From a virus: a stretch of DNA of 36,144 bases. The position numbers and the translations under genes are program-made. Of the stretch, positions 1 to 7,863 are shown one piece after another. The stretch covers positions 1 through 36,144 of the IMG/VR virus record IMGVR_UViG_3300019935_000001. One strand, written 5' to 3'. How positions within the stretch are numbered: position 1 is the first letter of the stretch; every line of letters starts with the position of its first letter. Under the pieces are notes generated by a model that was not told the origin of the DNA, ran no database searches, and worked only from the letters and a program-made list of their open reading frames with translations.

Positions 1-12
1 CACTCCGGAGTG
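1..12. repeat. 12-bp perfect palindrome at window edge
   Basis: CACTCCGGAGTG is self-complementary. It could be the remnant of a hairpin belonging to whatever precedes the window. No T-run follows, so I do not call it a terminator. The rest of 1-174 is non-coding leader containing the first copy of the palindromic box. Confidence 0.3.
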
Positions 13-90
13 AAGTTTTAACCCTCTAAAATCAGTCAGTTAGCAAGCTAATTGGCAGATGAATGCCGGATGATTCTTCGCTCCATTTTA

Positions 91-112
91 TATGTCAGAA
101 CTGACTTACTTT
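91..112 (+). promoter_or_regulatory. Palindromic box copy 1, upstream of terS
   Basis: TATGTCAG-AA-CTGACTTA at 91-108 is the most divergent left arm of the 11-member family, but its arms GTCAG/CTGAC are perfectly complementary. The -10-like hexamer at the family position (base 17 of the box) is TACTTT at 107-112. The box lies 68 nt ahead of the terS start codon and is the only candidate promoter for the packaging genes in the window. Confidence 0.5.
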
Positions 113-157
113 AGCGGTCCGGGGATGCTCCGGGGTGCCGCTTCTGAACATTTTTTA
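113..157 (+). terminator. Possible hairpin in the terS leader
   Basis: AGCGG at 113-117 can pair with CCGCT at 138-142, with an inner CCGG/CCGG pairing and unpaired bases on both sides. A T6 run follows at 151-156, nine bases after the stem. TCCGGGG is directly repeated at 118-124 and 129-135. The predicted transcription start of box 1 (about 119) falls after the 5' arm, as in the better hairpins at 5711, 8809 and 18405. The stem is imperfect, so this is weak. Confidence 0.3.
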
Positions 158-174
158 ATCACCGAGGATGCGGC

Positions 175-846
175 ATGAGCCACCCGAAACAAACAACCAC
201 GAAGCGGATGTCACCGTCTGACTACGACAAAGCAAAAAGCATGTGGGCGAGCGGCCGGTTCCGCCTGCAGGACATTTCCGAAAAGTTCGATGTATCGATC
301 ACGGCCCTGACCAAGCGGTTCAAGAAAGACGGCATAAAAAAGGGCCAGGACAGTGATAAGCACCAGAAAGCCATCGACCAGGCCATGGAAAACTCCTTGG
401 TATCCGAGGCCGAAGACACTGCAAAGCTGATCCGCGAGCGGAAAGAGAACGTCCTGCGAGTCAGCGAACAGCTGGAGAAGCGTGCACTGTTCGTCATCGC
501 CAAGGCGACAAAGGAAGAGATGCCGCTGGCAGCCGTTCATGGCGACATCAAAACCCTGCTGGATGCCCAGAAGCTGATCTCCAACGGTTACGACATTGCC
601 TCCCGCGTATTGGGCATTGAGCGTCTGGAAGATCAGGACAAGCCGCTGCCAACCCTGCAGATCCAGGAAATGACGGCTGAGGACATCGCAGAGATTCGTG
701 ATGCTCAAAACCAGCAGCTGGCGGATCTGATCGAAGGTGACTTTGACCAGCTCAATAGCGAAGAGATCGTAATTGCCGAGGCCGAGCCGGACGATGATCG
801 CTACTCGCCTGCCCCTGCCCCACAGGGAGAGGAGGACATGAGCTGA
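175..846 (+). CDS. terS: Terminase small subunit
   Basis: This is the DNA-recognition subunit of the packaging motor, which selects phage DNA and presents it to the large subunit. The 223-residue protein opens with a basic helix-turn-helix segment (about residues 12-55) typical of small terminases. A charged helical middle suited to ring oligomerisation follows, then an acidic C-terminal tail (about 190-223) that probably contacts the large subunit. The start has a CCGAGG-type ribosome site, and the stop overlaps the next start as TGATG. Assignment rests on the HTH, the size and the position before terL; small terminases diverge widely in sequence. Confidence 0.8.
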   Translation: MSHPKQTTTKRMSPSDYDKAKSMWASGRFRLQDISEKFDVSITALTKRFKKDGIKKGQDSDKHQKAIDQAMENSLVSEAEDTAKLIRERKENVLRVSEQLEKRALFVIAKATKEEMPLAAVHGDIKTLLDAQKLISNGYDIASRVLGIERLEDQDKPLPTLQIQEMTAEDIAEIRDAQNQQLADLIEGDFDQLNSEEIVIAEAEPDDDRYSPAPAPQGEEDMS

Positions 847-2120
847 TGGTTTCTGGTGCAGCAGTGCCGATGGGCAACCAGCCGAAGCTCATGATGCACC
901 CAGATCAGGCGGCGGTGTTTCGTGATAAGCACCGCTTCAAGGTAGTGACGGCCGGTCGCCGCTGGGGAAAGACTCAGCTGGCAAAGACCTCTATCGTTGC
1001 CCGTGCAATCATGCCTCGCCGCAAGATCTGGTATGTGGCGCCAACGTATCGCCAGGCAAAGATGATCATGTGGGAAGAGATCAAGCAGGCGATCCCAAAG
1101 CGCTGGCTTGAAAAGGTTCACGAAACCGATCTCACAATCACCCTGGTCAACGGCACAATCATCGCGTGTAAGGGCGCGGACAAGCCGGATACTCTGCGTG
1201 GTGCCGGCCTTCACTTTCTGGTTCTCGACGAGTTCCAGGACTTTAAGCCTGACACCTGGGAGAAGGTTCTTCGACCGACTCTGGCCTCGACCATGGGTGA
1301 TGCGCTGTTCATCGGCACCCCAAAGGGTTACGCGAATCTGTATGAGGTGCACGTAAATGGCAGCGACGATCACGGCAAGCGCAAGAAGGCGTGGAAGTCC
1401 TGGCAGTTCCCTACCCTGTCATCCCCATTCATCCCAGAATCGGAGATCGAGCAGGCAAAGGAAGATATGGACCCCAAGTCCTTCCGACAGGAGTTTGAAG
1501 CCAGTTTTGAAACGATGTCGGGCCGGGTGTACCACCAGTTCGAGCGCCACACCCATGTGGGTAGCTTCCCGTTCAACCCCAAGCTGCCAATCTGGGTGGG
1601 TCAGGACTTCAACGTCGATCCAATGTCCACCGTGATCATGCAGCCGCAGACGAACGGCGAGGTCTGGGTGGTAGATGAAATCTTTCTCCACAACTCGAAC
1701 ACCCAAGAGGTGTGTGACGAGATCGAGCGCCGGTACTGGCGAAACATGGGCGGCAAGCAGATCGTCGTGTACCCCGACCCTGCAGGTGGAAACCGCAGCT
1801 CTGCCCGTGGCGAATCGGATCTCGACGTATTCCGGGAAAAGGGCCTGAAGCGGATCAAATACCGCCGGAAACACCCACCGGTGGCAGACCGTGTGAATGC
1901 CGTAAACCGGATGCTATGTGATGCCGCTGGTAACGTCCGGATGCGCGTTGATAAGAGCTGTCGAAACCTGATCACATCGCTTGAGCAGACCCTTTACAAG
2001 GAAGGCGGGCGCGAAGTTGATAAGTCGGCAGGTGCCGAGCACATGGCCGATGCCCTGGGTTACTGCATCGAGTTAGAGTTCCCAACCCGCCAGGTTCAGG
2101 TGGCTGGGCGCAATCTATAA
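846..2120 (+). CDS. terL: Terminase large subunit (ATPase and nuclease)
   Basis: This is the motor that cuts concatemeric DNA and pumps it into the prohead through the portal. Walker A is AGRRWGKT at residues 36-43. Walker B is FLVLDEF, with Asp128 and Glu129. The C-terminal RNase H-like nuclease shows acidic residues in GQDFNVDP (about Asp254) and YPDPAGG (about Asp311), with another acidic cluster near DKSAGAEHMADALGY close to the end. The 424-residue length is usual for the family. The start overlaps the terS stop; Met9 is an alternative start. The gene is followed by a strong hairpin at 2145. Confidence 0.96.
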   Translation: MVSGAAVPMGNQPKLMMHPDQAAVFRDKHRFKVVTAGRRWGKTQLAKTSIVARAIMPRRKIWYVAPTYRQAKMIMWEEIKQAIPKRWLEKVHETDLTITLVNGTIIACKGADKPDTLRGAGLHFLVLDEFQDFKPDTWEKVLRPTLASTMGDALFIGTPKGYANLYEVHVNGSDDHGKRKKAWKSWQFPTLSSPFIPESEIEQAKEDMDPKSFRQEFEASFETMSGRVYHQFERHTHVGSFPFNPKLPIWVGQDFNVDPMSTVIMQPQTNGEVWVVDEIFLHNSNTQEVCDEIERRYWRNMGGKQIVVYPDPAGGNRSSARGESDLDVFREKGLKRIKYRRKHPPVADRVNAVNRMLCDAAGNVRMRVDKSCRNLITSLEQTLYKEGGREVDKSAGAEHMADALGYCIELEFPTRQVQVAGRNL

Positions 2121-2135
2121 GCAAAAAATAGTCAA

Positions 2136-2185
2136 GACTTACTTGCAACCCCCCGTATGGCGGGGGTTGCATTAGTAAGTAAGTC
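2136..2185 (+). terminator. Strong hairpin after terL
   Basis: GCAACCCCC at 2145-2153 pairs with GGGGGTTGC at 2162-2170 around a short loop. The outer flanks GACTTACTT (2136-2144) and AAGTAAGTC (2177-2185) are also complementary, so the whole element can fold into a long stem with a small internal gap. There is no T-run, so termination would not be of the classical intrinsic kind. The right outer flank is part of box copy 2, which links hairpin and promoter. Confidence 0.6.
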
Positions 2186-2197
2186 CTGATTTACTAT
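2176..2197 (+). promoter_or_regulatory. Palindromic box copy 2, upstream of portal
   Basis: TAAGTAAG-TC-CTGATTTA lies at 2176-2193, with the -10-like TACTAT at 2192-2197. The box is 33 nt ahead of the portal start and directly follows the hairpin that closes terL. This suggests a stop-then-restart junction between the packaging and head genes. Confidence 0.65.
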
Positions 2198-2224
2198 CGC
2201 GCAAATCCACTGATTTGGCTGTTC

Positions 2225-3790
2225 ATGGACTCAAAGAAACTCTCGAAGCTGATCCAGCGCCGTCACCCGCAGTACAAAACTCTGCTGGGGCATTGGCAGT
2301 TCCTGGAGGCAACCTACTACGGTGGCCGCGGCTGGTTCTCAGAAAACATCTTCCAATACTACAAGGAAGGTAAAGATGAGTACGCAAACCGCGTAGCCCG
2401 TGCGTACCGCTTCAATCACACCCGCGAAGTCGTTGACCTGGTGAACAAGTACCTGTTCCGGGCCAAACCTGCTCGCCGTGAGAGTGCTCCTGAGTCCGTG
2501 AAACGCTTCTGGGAAAAGGCAACCATCTCTGGACTATCGATTGACGAGCTGATGCGTACCGCATCTATTAAATCGTCAATCTTTGGGCGCCCATGGATCG
2601 TTGTAGATTCCTCTGTTCAGGACAATGAGGGTGAACGATCGGTTGCAGATGACCAGGCCGGAGACGGCCGCATCTACGCATACCTGGTGAAGCCGGAAAA
2701 CGTCCTGGATATGTCCTACGACGATCAGGGCAACCTGAACTGGATTCTGATCCGCGAGCAGTTCCGGGATGATGAAGATCCGTTTGAAGATGATGGCTTT
2801 GTTAGCCACCGATACCGCCTATGGACTCGCTCAGATTGGTTCCTGATCACGCATACAGACCGTAAGCGAAAGGCGGTTGAGATTGCAGGTCAAGGCTCCC
2901 ATGACCTGGGCGAAGTACCAGCGATCCCGGTTGATAACCAGATTGGCGACGACAACTACGATTCCCCTGCTCTGATTGCAGACATCGCATACCTGGATCG
3001 TGCGTGCGCCAACTACGCCAGTAACCTGGATGCGATCATCCAGGATCAAACCTTTTCCCAGTTAGCGATGCCAGCTCAGGGGGTGCTACCCGGAGATGAG
3101 GCCCACGACAAGATGCTTGAAGTGGGTACCAAACGTGTTTTCACGTTTGATGGCGAAGGCGGTAAGCCTGAGTTCCTGTCCCCTGACCCACGCCAGGCCC
3201 AGCTGATCATTGAAGCGATCCAGCAGATCATCAATGAGATCTACCACAGCGTTGGCCTGGCAGGTGAGCGCACTAAGGCCGACAACTCGAAAGGTATCGA
3301 TAACTCTTCTGGCGTGGCCAAGAGCAAGGACTTTGAGCGAGTGAATGCTCTCCTTGTCTCAAAGGCTGACAGCCTGGAGCGTGTCGAAAATCGCCTTGTG
3401 CATCTCGTTTCTCTGTGGGCCGGTGAAGCGCCACCTGAGCACGATCTGGTTTCCTATTCGGAGGACTTCGACGTTCGTGAGCTGTACGACGAGTTTTACA
3501 TTGCCATGCAGCTGTCCCTGATCGACACCCCAGATGGTGTGCGCCGGGAGCAGATGAAGAAGGTAGTGGACAAGCTGTTCCCTCACATCGCCGAAGACAA
3601 GCGCAAACAGATGTTGGATGAAATCGAGAATTGGCAGTTCGCAAGTGATCGCGCAGCTGCCGATGCCGAATCCAACGTCAAATCCAAAGTTCAAGAGGAG
3701 GCGAGGCGTGACCGTGATGCCGCTGGAAACAAGCAGGCACGCACGAAGGAGCTGACCTCTGACTCACAAACCCCTGCTTTGACCGAGTGA
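2225..3790 (+). CDS. Portal protein
   Basis: This protein forms the dodecameric ring at the capsid vertex through which DNA enters and leaves. At 521 residues it has normal portal length. The N-terminal region is rich in aromatic and charged residues (YYGGRGWFSENIFQYY at about 31-46), followed by a mixed alpha/beta core. The segment near residues 355-380, with NSSGVAKSKDFERVNALL, resembles the stem/crown helices of SPP1-type portals. The C-terminus is a charged helix. Position directly after terL and before the scaffold supports the call. There is no fused head-morphogenesis or protease domain. Confidence 0.85.
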   Translation: MDSKKLSKLIQRRHPQYKTLLGHWQFLEATYYGGRGWFSENIFQYYKEGKDEYANRVARAYRFNHTREVVDLVNKYLFRAKPARRESAPESVKRFWEKATISGLSIDELMRTASIKSSIFGRPWIVVDSSVQDNEGERSVADDQAGDGRIYAYLVKPENVLDMSYDDQGNLNWILIREQFRDDEDPFEDDGFVSHRYRLWTRSDWFLITHTDRKRKAVEIAGQGSHDLGEVPAIPVDNQIGDDNYDSPALIADIAYLDRACANYASNLDAIIQDQTFSQLAMPAQGVLPGDEAHDKMLEVGTKRVFTFDGEGGKPEFLSPDPRQAQLIIEAIQQIINEIYHSVGLAGERTKADNSKGIDNSSGVAKSKDFERVNALLVSKADSLERVENRLVHLVSLWAGEAPPEHDLVSYSEDFDVRELYDEFYIAMQLSLIDTPDGVRREQMKKVVDKLFPHIAEDKRKQMLDEIENWQFASDRAAADAESNVKSKVQEEARRDRDAAGNKQARTKELTSDSQTPALTE

Positions 3791-3809
3791 CCGGTCAGGA
3801 GAAGAAGTA

Positions 3810-4709
3810 ATGCCACGTTCACTGTTTTTGCAAAATCAGGCCGCTCTGGCCGGTCGTATGTACATGGCCCCAGCGGGTGACCACGGTTCCGAAGATGGAG
3901 CAGGTGGCACCGGTGCGGGCGAATCCGGAGAAGGTTCCGAAGAAGGCGATGAACAGGGCGATGCTGATGCTGATGCCGATGCTGGCTCTGACGAAGACGC
4001 TGACGGCGATGAAGGCAACAAGCTGTCCGACAGCGAAGCCCGCCTTCTGAAGGACATGATGAAGAGCAAAAACCGTGCGAAGGCCGCCGAAGAAGAAGCT
4101 GGCAGCCTGAAGCAGCAGCTCGAAGCTCTGACCGAATCTTTGGGCGGCAAATCCCCTGAAGACATTGCAGCTCTGCTGTCTGCCGAGCAGGAAAGCGAGC
4201 GCAAAAAGCTGGAAGAGAAAGGCGAGTACAACCGTATCGTCGATCAGATGGCTGAAGAGAACAAATCCATCGTGGACGACCTGAACGTCACCATCGACCA
4301 GCAGAAAACCGAGATTGTCAGCCTGCACGCTCAGATCGAAGAGCTGACAGTCGGCCGTGCCTTCAGCGATTCCCAGTTTGTATCCGATGACCTGACATTG
4401 CCAATGTCTATCACTCGCAAGGAGTTTGGTACTCACTTCGAGCTGGTTGACGGCCAGGTGGTCGGTTTCGATAAGCCACGCGGTTCAAGCGACAGAACTC
4501 CGCTGGTTGATAACCAGGGCGCAAACCTGAGCTTTGATCAGGCTATCGCCCGCCTCGTCAAGGGCCACCCGGAAGCTACCCGACTGCTGCGCAGTAAGGC
4601 AAAGCCAGGCGCTAAGTCCACTTCTCAAGAGAAGCCGGGCATGAAGTCTGACCAGTCTGCAGTGAGCGGCCAGTCCCGTATCGAGCGTGCCCTGAACGGC
4701 AAAAAGTAA
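3810..4709 (+). CDS. Capsid scaffolding protein
   Basis: This is an internal scaffold for prohead assembly, placed between portal and capsid genes. The 299-residue chain has a very acidic low-complexity region at about 24-70, with an Asp-Ala repeat encoded by near-tandem GATGCT/GATGCC units at 3959-3984. A long heptad-rich coiled coil follows (about 78-175), and the C-terminus is basic (about 255-299), as expected for the capsid-binding end of scaffolds. No catalytic protease motif is visible. An AGGAG-type ribosome site precedes the start. Identification is from composition and position. Confidence 0.78.
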   Translation: MPRSLFLQNQAALAGRMYMAPAGDHGSEDGAGGTGAGESGEGSEEGDEQGDADADADAGSDEDADGDEGNKLSDSEARLLKDMMKSKNRAKAAEEEAGSLKQQLEALTESLGGKSPEDIAALLSAEQESERKKLEEKGEYNRIVDQMAEENKSIVDDLNVTIDQQKTEIVSLHAQIEELTVGRAFSDSQFVSDDLTLPMSITRKEFGTHFELVDGQVVGFDKPRGSSDRTPLVDNQGANLSFDQAIARLVKGHPEATRLLRSKAKPGAKSTSQEKPGMKSDQSAVSGQSRIERALNGKK

Positions 4710-4734
4710 CTCCGGTTATTTTTACCCAGATAAG

Positions 4735-4756
4735 TAAGTAAGACCTTACTTATATT
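4735..4756 (+). promoter_or_regulatory. Palindromic box copy 3, upstream of major capsid gene
   Basis: TAAGTAAG-AC-CTTACTTA at 4735-4752 is a perfect dyad, with -10-like TATATT at 4751-4756. An extra TAAG unit precedes it at 4731. The strong ribosome site TTAGGAGAAG and the capsid start at 4779 lie 28 nt downstream. This is the best dyad of the family and sits ahead of what should be the most abundantly made protein. Confidence 0.7.
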
Positions 4757-4778
4757 TTGTACTTAGGAGAAGTAAATA

Positions 4779-5684
4779 ATGCCACTTTTGCGTACTGTCG
4801 CAGAGAACCTGTCTAACAACGACCTGGTTGCAGGTGTAGTTGAAGAAGTAATCGACCGCGACTCGCTGTTCGCCCTGCTGCCGTTTACTAAAACGACTGG
4901 CAAGGCTTACGTGTACAACCGTGAAGGCACCCTGTCTGAAGGCCAGTTCATTGATGTGAACGCGACCGTTCCAGAAGGCGCGAGCACAGTTGTTGAAGTA
5001 ACCACTAAGCTGCGCGTCCTGGCCGGTGATGTGGACGTTGACAAGTTCCTGTCTGAAACCATGGATGACACCAATGCACAGAAGGCGATCCAGATCGCAA
5101 TGAAGGCAAAAGGTCTGGGCCGTGCATTCCGCCGTGCTCTGATCAATGGTGATTCTACGTCCAACGCCCTGGAGTTCGACGGCATCGACAAGCTGGTAAA
5201 AGACACCAGTAACGAGCTGGTTGTGGGTGCTAACGGTGCTGCCCTGTCTCTGTCCCACCTGGACGAGCTGCGCGACATGGTTCCAAACACACCAGATGCG
5301 TACATGATGCGCTCCGGTACTTTCCGTGCCCTGAAACAGCTGCTGCGTGCCGCTGGCGGTAACACTGCAGAAATGCTGCAGCTGGAGAACTTCGGTAAGC
5401 CAGTTCCAGCGTTCGACGGCGTGCCAATCATCATCAACGACTTCATCCCAGGTGACGTTGATCAGGGTTCCGCAACCGACACCTGCTCTATCTACGCCCT
5501 GCGCCTGAACGAAGTTGACGGCCTGCACGGCCTGTACGGTGGTGACACTGCAGGTATCCGTGTTGAAGACCTGGGCACAGTTCAGGACAAAGATGCTACT
5601 CGTACTCGCCTGAAGTGGTACGTGGGTCTGGCTCTGAAGAGTACTCAGTCCCTGGCTGCTCTGCGCGGTGTAACTAACGTGTGA
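4779..5684 (+). CDS. Major capsid protein, HK97 fold
   Basis: This is the shell-forming protein. Its 301 residues show the expected pattern for HK97-fold coats without a delta domain: a helical N-arm (residues 1-35), an E-loop-like beta region (about 40-75, TTGKAYVYNREGTLSEG), a spine helix (about 95-130), and an A-domain with MMRSGTFRALKQLLR and GVPIIINDFIP (about 170-225). The C-terminal strand LKWYVGLALKSTQSLAALRGV is typical of this group. The gene has its own box and strong ribosome site and is followed by a terminator. No cleavage of an N-terminal scaffold domain is expected because a separate scaffold gene exists. Confidence 0.9.
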   Translation: MPLLRTVAENLSNNDLVAGVVEEVIDRDSLFALLPFTKTTGKAYVYNREGTLSEGQFIDVNATVPEGASTVVEVTTKLRVLAGDVDVDKFLSETMDDTNAQKAIQIAMKAKGLGRAFRRALINGDSTSNALEFDGIDKLVKDTSNELVVGANGAALSLSHLDELRDMVPNTPDAYMMRSGTFRALKQLLRAAGGNTAEMLQLENFGKPVPAFDGVPIIINDFIPGDVDQGSATDTCSIYALRLNEVDGLHGLYGGDTAGIRVEDLGTVQDKDATRTRLKWYVGLALKSTQSLAALRGVTNV

Positions 5685-5689
5685 TAAAG

Positions 5690-5711
5690 TAAGTAAGAGC
5701 TTACTTTTTAA
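5690..5711 (+). promoter_or_regulatory. Palindromic box copy 4, upstream of 5751 gene
   Basis: TAAGTAAG-AG-CTTACTTT lies at 5690-5707, with -10-like TTTTAA at 5706-5711, starting 5 nt after the capsid stop codon. The predicted transcription start is about 5718, the last base of the 5' arm of the hairpin that follows. Confidence 0.6.
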
Positions 5712-5734
5712 CGGGGGCTAATGCCCCCGTTTTT
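5711..5734 (+). terminator. Rho-independent terminator of the capsid gene
   Basis: ACGGGGGC (5711-5718), loop TAAT, GCCCCCGT (5723-5730), then a T-run. Together with the last base of the stem this gives five T. It is a classical intrinsic terminator with a perfect 8-bp stem. Its 5' arm overlaps the -10/start region of box copy 4, so RNA started there would lack most of the stem and could escape. Confidence 0.85.
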
Positions 5735-5750
5735 GTATCTGGAGAAAGAA

Positions 5751-6191
5751 ATGCCACACGTAATTCTGAAAGGTAAAGGCTGGGAAGGCTTCAACGGCCT
5801 ATTTGGCCAGTATGAGTTCAAGGATGGTCGATCTGTTGAGGATCTGCCCACCCTGGAGGCGTCCCGGCTGGCGGCCATTGCCCCAATCGAAACAGAAGAG
5901 GGTCACAACCCTTCCCCATCCCAGCAGCTGATCGATATGCGCGATGTTCGGGCGTCTGACAAGCGAACTACAACCCGGCTTGTACGCGATGCGGAATCAG
6001 AGAAAGCCGCTCAGAAAGCAAATGAGTGCGATTCTGCAGTGCCGACTATCACTCGCGAACAGCTCGAAGCAATCGCAGATAAGCGAGGTATTAACGGCCT
6101 GCGTGAGGTGGCCTCCGAGTACGGTGTGACCTCGAAGTCTATTCAGGGCCTGATCGATGGCATCCTGGCAGTAGCCGAGAGCAAAGCCTGA
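5751..6191 (+). CDS. Putative head-tail connector or capsid accessory protein
   Basis: I choose the ATG at 5751 because GGAGAAAG precedes it. The in-frame ATG at 5721 lies inside the terminator hairpin. The protein has 146 residues. The N-terminal part (ILKGKGWEGFNGLFGQYEFKDGRS) looks like a small beta fold. The C-terminal 45 residues (TREQLEAIADKRGINGLREVAS) resemble the short helix-extension-helix modules found in phage head-completion proteins. It is coupled to the next gene by TGATG. The role is inferred from its place directly after the capsid gene. Confidence 0.5.
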   Translation: MPHVILKGKGWEGFNGLFGQYEFKDGRSVEDLPTLEASRLAAIAPIETEEGHNPSPSQQLIDMRDVRASDKRTTTRLVRDAESEKAAQKANECDSAVPTITREQLEAIADKRGINGLREVASEYGVTSKSIQGLIDGILAVAESKA

Positions 6192-6949
6192 TGGAAACCT
6201 TCATTGCCGACCGGGATCTCGATGTAGAGATCCAGTACAGCGACAGCGAAGGCACGGCGATCACTCCGGTTTCGGCTTCGTACTCCCTGATCGACGAGAT
6301 GGGCACGGCAATTCTGGATGGGGTCGTACTGGCCCCATCTGCGCCAACGGAGACGATCACGGTGCTGGGGGTCAACAACGCCTTGCTGCCGTCAGCAGTT
6401 CGCGGCTACCGTGAGCTTACTGTTACCTATGTCGATGATCAGGGCAAGGTTCGCGACTTCAACAAGACCTGGTTGATTGAATCCCGCACGACCCTCAGCC
6501 CGGGCCTGACCAGTTTTGCAACTAACGGGAGCATGATCCTGACGGCGGTGGGCCTGGCAGAGGTCGAGGAGTTCCTGAACGCACCGGTCAAGGAGCAGAT
6601 GGTCAGCCTGCATCAGGCGTACCGCAATATCGCTCAGCTGCCGGTGCTGATCACAATCAACGAGAAGGTCTACACCTCAACTGCAGAACTGGATGCACCC
6701 ACCCTCGCCTCTCTGGGCAGGCTCAACCTGGACACCCTGAAAACTGCGCAAGTTATTGAGGCCAACTTCCTCCTGGGCGGCAACCCAATGGAACAGCGCC
6801 GCAGAGATGGGATTCTGTCCGAGTCCATTGGTGAGGTCAGCCAGTTCTTCCGAACCAGTAAGCCCCTAGTGATGCCGGTGTGTCGAGAAGCCGCCCGAGT
6901 CCTGGGCAAATTTATGGCCCCGAGCGCCAAAACCCTGAGACGCGGGTGA
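6191..6949 (+). CDS. Putative head-tail connector (adaptor) protein
   Basis: I do not recognise the family with certainty. The first about 105 residues alternate short beta strands (DLDVEIQYSDSEGTAITPVSASYSLID), suggesting an immunoglobulin-like or beta-barrel domain. The following about 145 residues are helical (GLAEVEEFLNAPVKEQMVSLHQAYRNIAQLPV), as in the helical bundle of head-tail adaptors. A fusion of an accessory beta domain with an adaptor is a reasonable guess from its position between the capsid and head-closure genes. It is the last gene before box copy 5. Confidence 0.45.
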   Translation: METFIADRDLDVEIQYSDSEGTAITPVSASYSLIDEMGTAILDGVVLAPSAPTETITVLGVNNALLPSAVRGYRELTVTYVDDQGKVRDFNKTWLIESRTTLSPGLTSFATNGSMILTAVGLAEVEEFLNAPVKEQMVSLHQAYRNIAQLPVLITINEKVYTSTAELDAPTLASLGRLNLDTLKTAQVIEANFLLGGNPMEQRRRDGILSESIGEVSQFFRTSKPLVMPVCREAARVLGKFMAPSAKTLRRG

Positions 6950-6966
6950 TTGCCTGCGCTCTTTAG

Positions 6967-6988
6967 TAAGTAAGCTCTTACTTTTGTT
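6967..6988 (+). promoter_or_regulatory. Palindromic box copy 5, upstream of 7013 gene
   Basis: TAAGTAAG-CT-CTTACTTT lies at 6967-6984 and is a nearly perfect dyad. The hexamer at the usual -10 position, TTTGTT, is poor. The gene starts 30 nt after it. No terminator-like hairpin is visible here. Confidence 0.55.
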
Positions 6989-7012
6989 TGTAGCTATTGG
7001 TAACATTGCGAT

Positions 7013-7372
7013 ATGACTACGTTTCGATCCACGGAGAAGGCCACTTTGTCGGAGCTGACCGGCTATGACTGGCAGGGCCAGCCCGAGTACGGCACCGAAA
7101 AAGAGGTTCGCTGTTCAGTCATTTACTTTCAGATCGGCCAAGCGGATACATCTATCCGAGCTGACCGATCTGAAACTAAGGGTCGTGCAGAAGAGGCATA
7201 CGGGAAGATCCGCATCCTGGTTGAGCCGAGGGCCAGCATCCAGGCCGGTCAACGGATGAAGCTGGATGGGGAAACTCTGCGGGTGCTGACTGTTTTCCCT
7301 CGCCATGGCCTTGGCGGAAAACTGCATCACTACCAGGTGGACTTAGAAGTATGGCCAGACGAGCAAGAATAG
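7013..7372 (+). CDS. Head-closure (stopper) protein, SPP1 gp16 type
   Basis: This small 119-residue beta-barrel protein is likely to close the head after packaging and receive the tail. The pattern of strands with GKIRILVEPRASIQAGQRMKL and TLRVLTVFPRHGLGGKLHHYQVDLEVW resembles phage head-tail joining proteins of the gp16/HK97 gp9 kind, where a loop and the C-terminal strand bind DNA and the tail completion protein. It overlaps the next gene by 22 bp, the usual tight coupling for connector genes. Moderate confidence from fold pattern and order. Confidence 0.6.
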   Translation: MTTFRSTEKATLSELTGYDWQGQPEYGTEKEVRCSVIYFQIGQADTSIRADRSETKGRAEEAYGKIRILVEPRASIQAGQRMKLDGETLRVLTVFPRHGLGGKLHHYQVDLEVWPDEQE

Positions 7373-7863
7373 GCGCGACTTTCAAAGAGAACACCACGGT
7401 GAACCTGGCGCGACTCAACAAAGAGTGCCAGGCCAACCTGTTGGGTGTACTCAAAAAGTCAGCCTACGAACTGCGTGACCTGGCTCGGAGGAACGCGCCG
7501 GTCGATACCGGGGCCACTGAGGACGCCATCGTTGTAGAGGAGCCTCGCCGCAACGGCATCAATGGTGCCTACACATTCAATGTGGGTGTCAATCGCGAAC
7601 TGCACGAGCGACTCGCTTCCGAGCGAAAAATAAACTGGAAGCCACACCCGTACTTTGATGCGTGGCTGCACGAATCGGACTACGAGCTGGGTGAAAAGTC
7701 GAAAGAGAAAAACCGCAGGGTTCGACGGGAAGACCGCAGAGCCCGGGTAGGCAACAAGTTTCTGGAGCGTGCTTCCAACAGCTTGAAACCAAAAATCAGT
7801 CGAGAGGCCAACCGGGTGGCCAAACGCGCCATTGAGCGAAGAAAGGCCGGAGGAACGAAGTGA
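7351..7863 (+). CDS. Tail completion protein, HK97 gp10-like
   Basis: The segment KKSAYELRDLARRNAPVDTGATEDAIVVEE (first part at about residues 31-50) carries the hallmark A-x-NAPVDTG sequence of HK97 gp10-like proteins, which sit at the head-tail joint. The 170-residue product has a normal-sized beta core and then an unusually basic C-terminal extension (about residues 110-170, dense in Arg/Lys). That extension could contact DNA or the acidic surface of the connector. It overlaps neighbours on both sides. Confidence 0.78.
   Translation: MARRARIGATFKENTTVNLARLNKECQANLLGVLKKSAYELRDLARRNAPVDTGATEDAIVVEEPRRNGINGAYTFNVGVNRELHERLASERKINWKPHPYFDAWLHESDYELGEKSKEKNRRVRREDRRARVGNKFLERASNSLKPKISREANRVAKRAIERRKAGGTK

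Noticed and set aside
801-1373. Long minus-strand open frames opposite terL and other genes
   Set aside because: They mirror the codon pattern of well-supported + strand genes, have no ribosome sites and recognisable products are lacking. No minus-strand gene is supported in this window.
3959-3984. CRISPR-like or mobile repeat
   Set aside because: The short GATGCT/GATGCC tandem encodes the acidic Asp-Ala stretch of the scaffold and is simple coding repetition.
5721-5750. Upstream ATG for the 5751 gene
   Set aside because: It lies inside the terminator hairpin and has no ribosome site, while 5751 follows GGAGAAAG.
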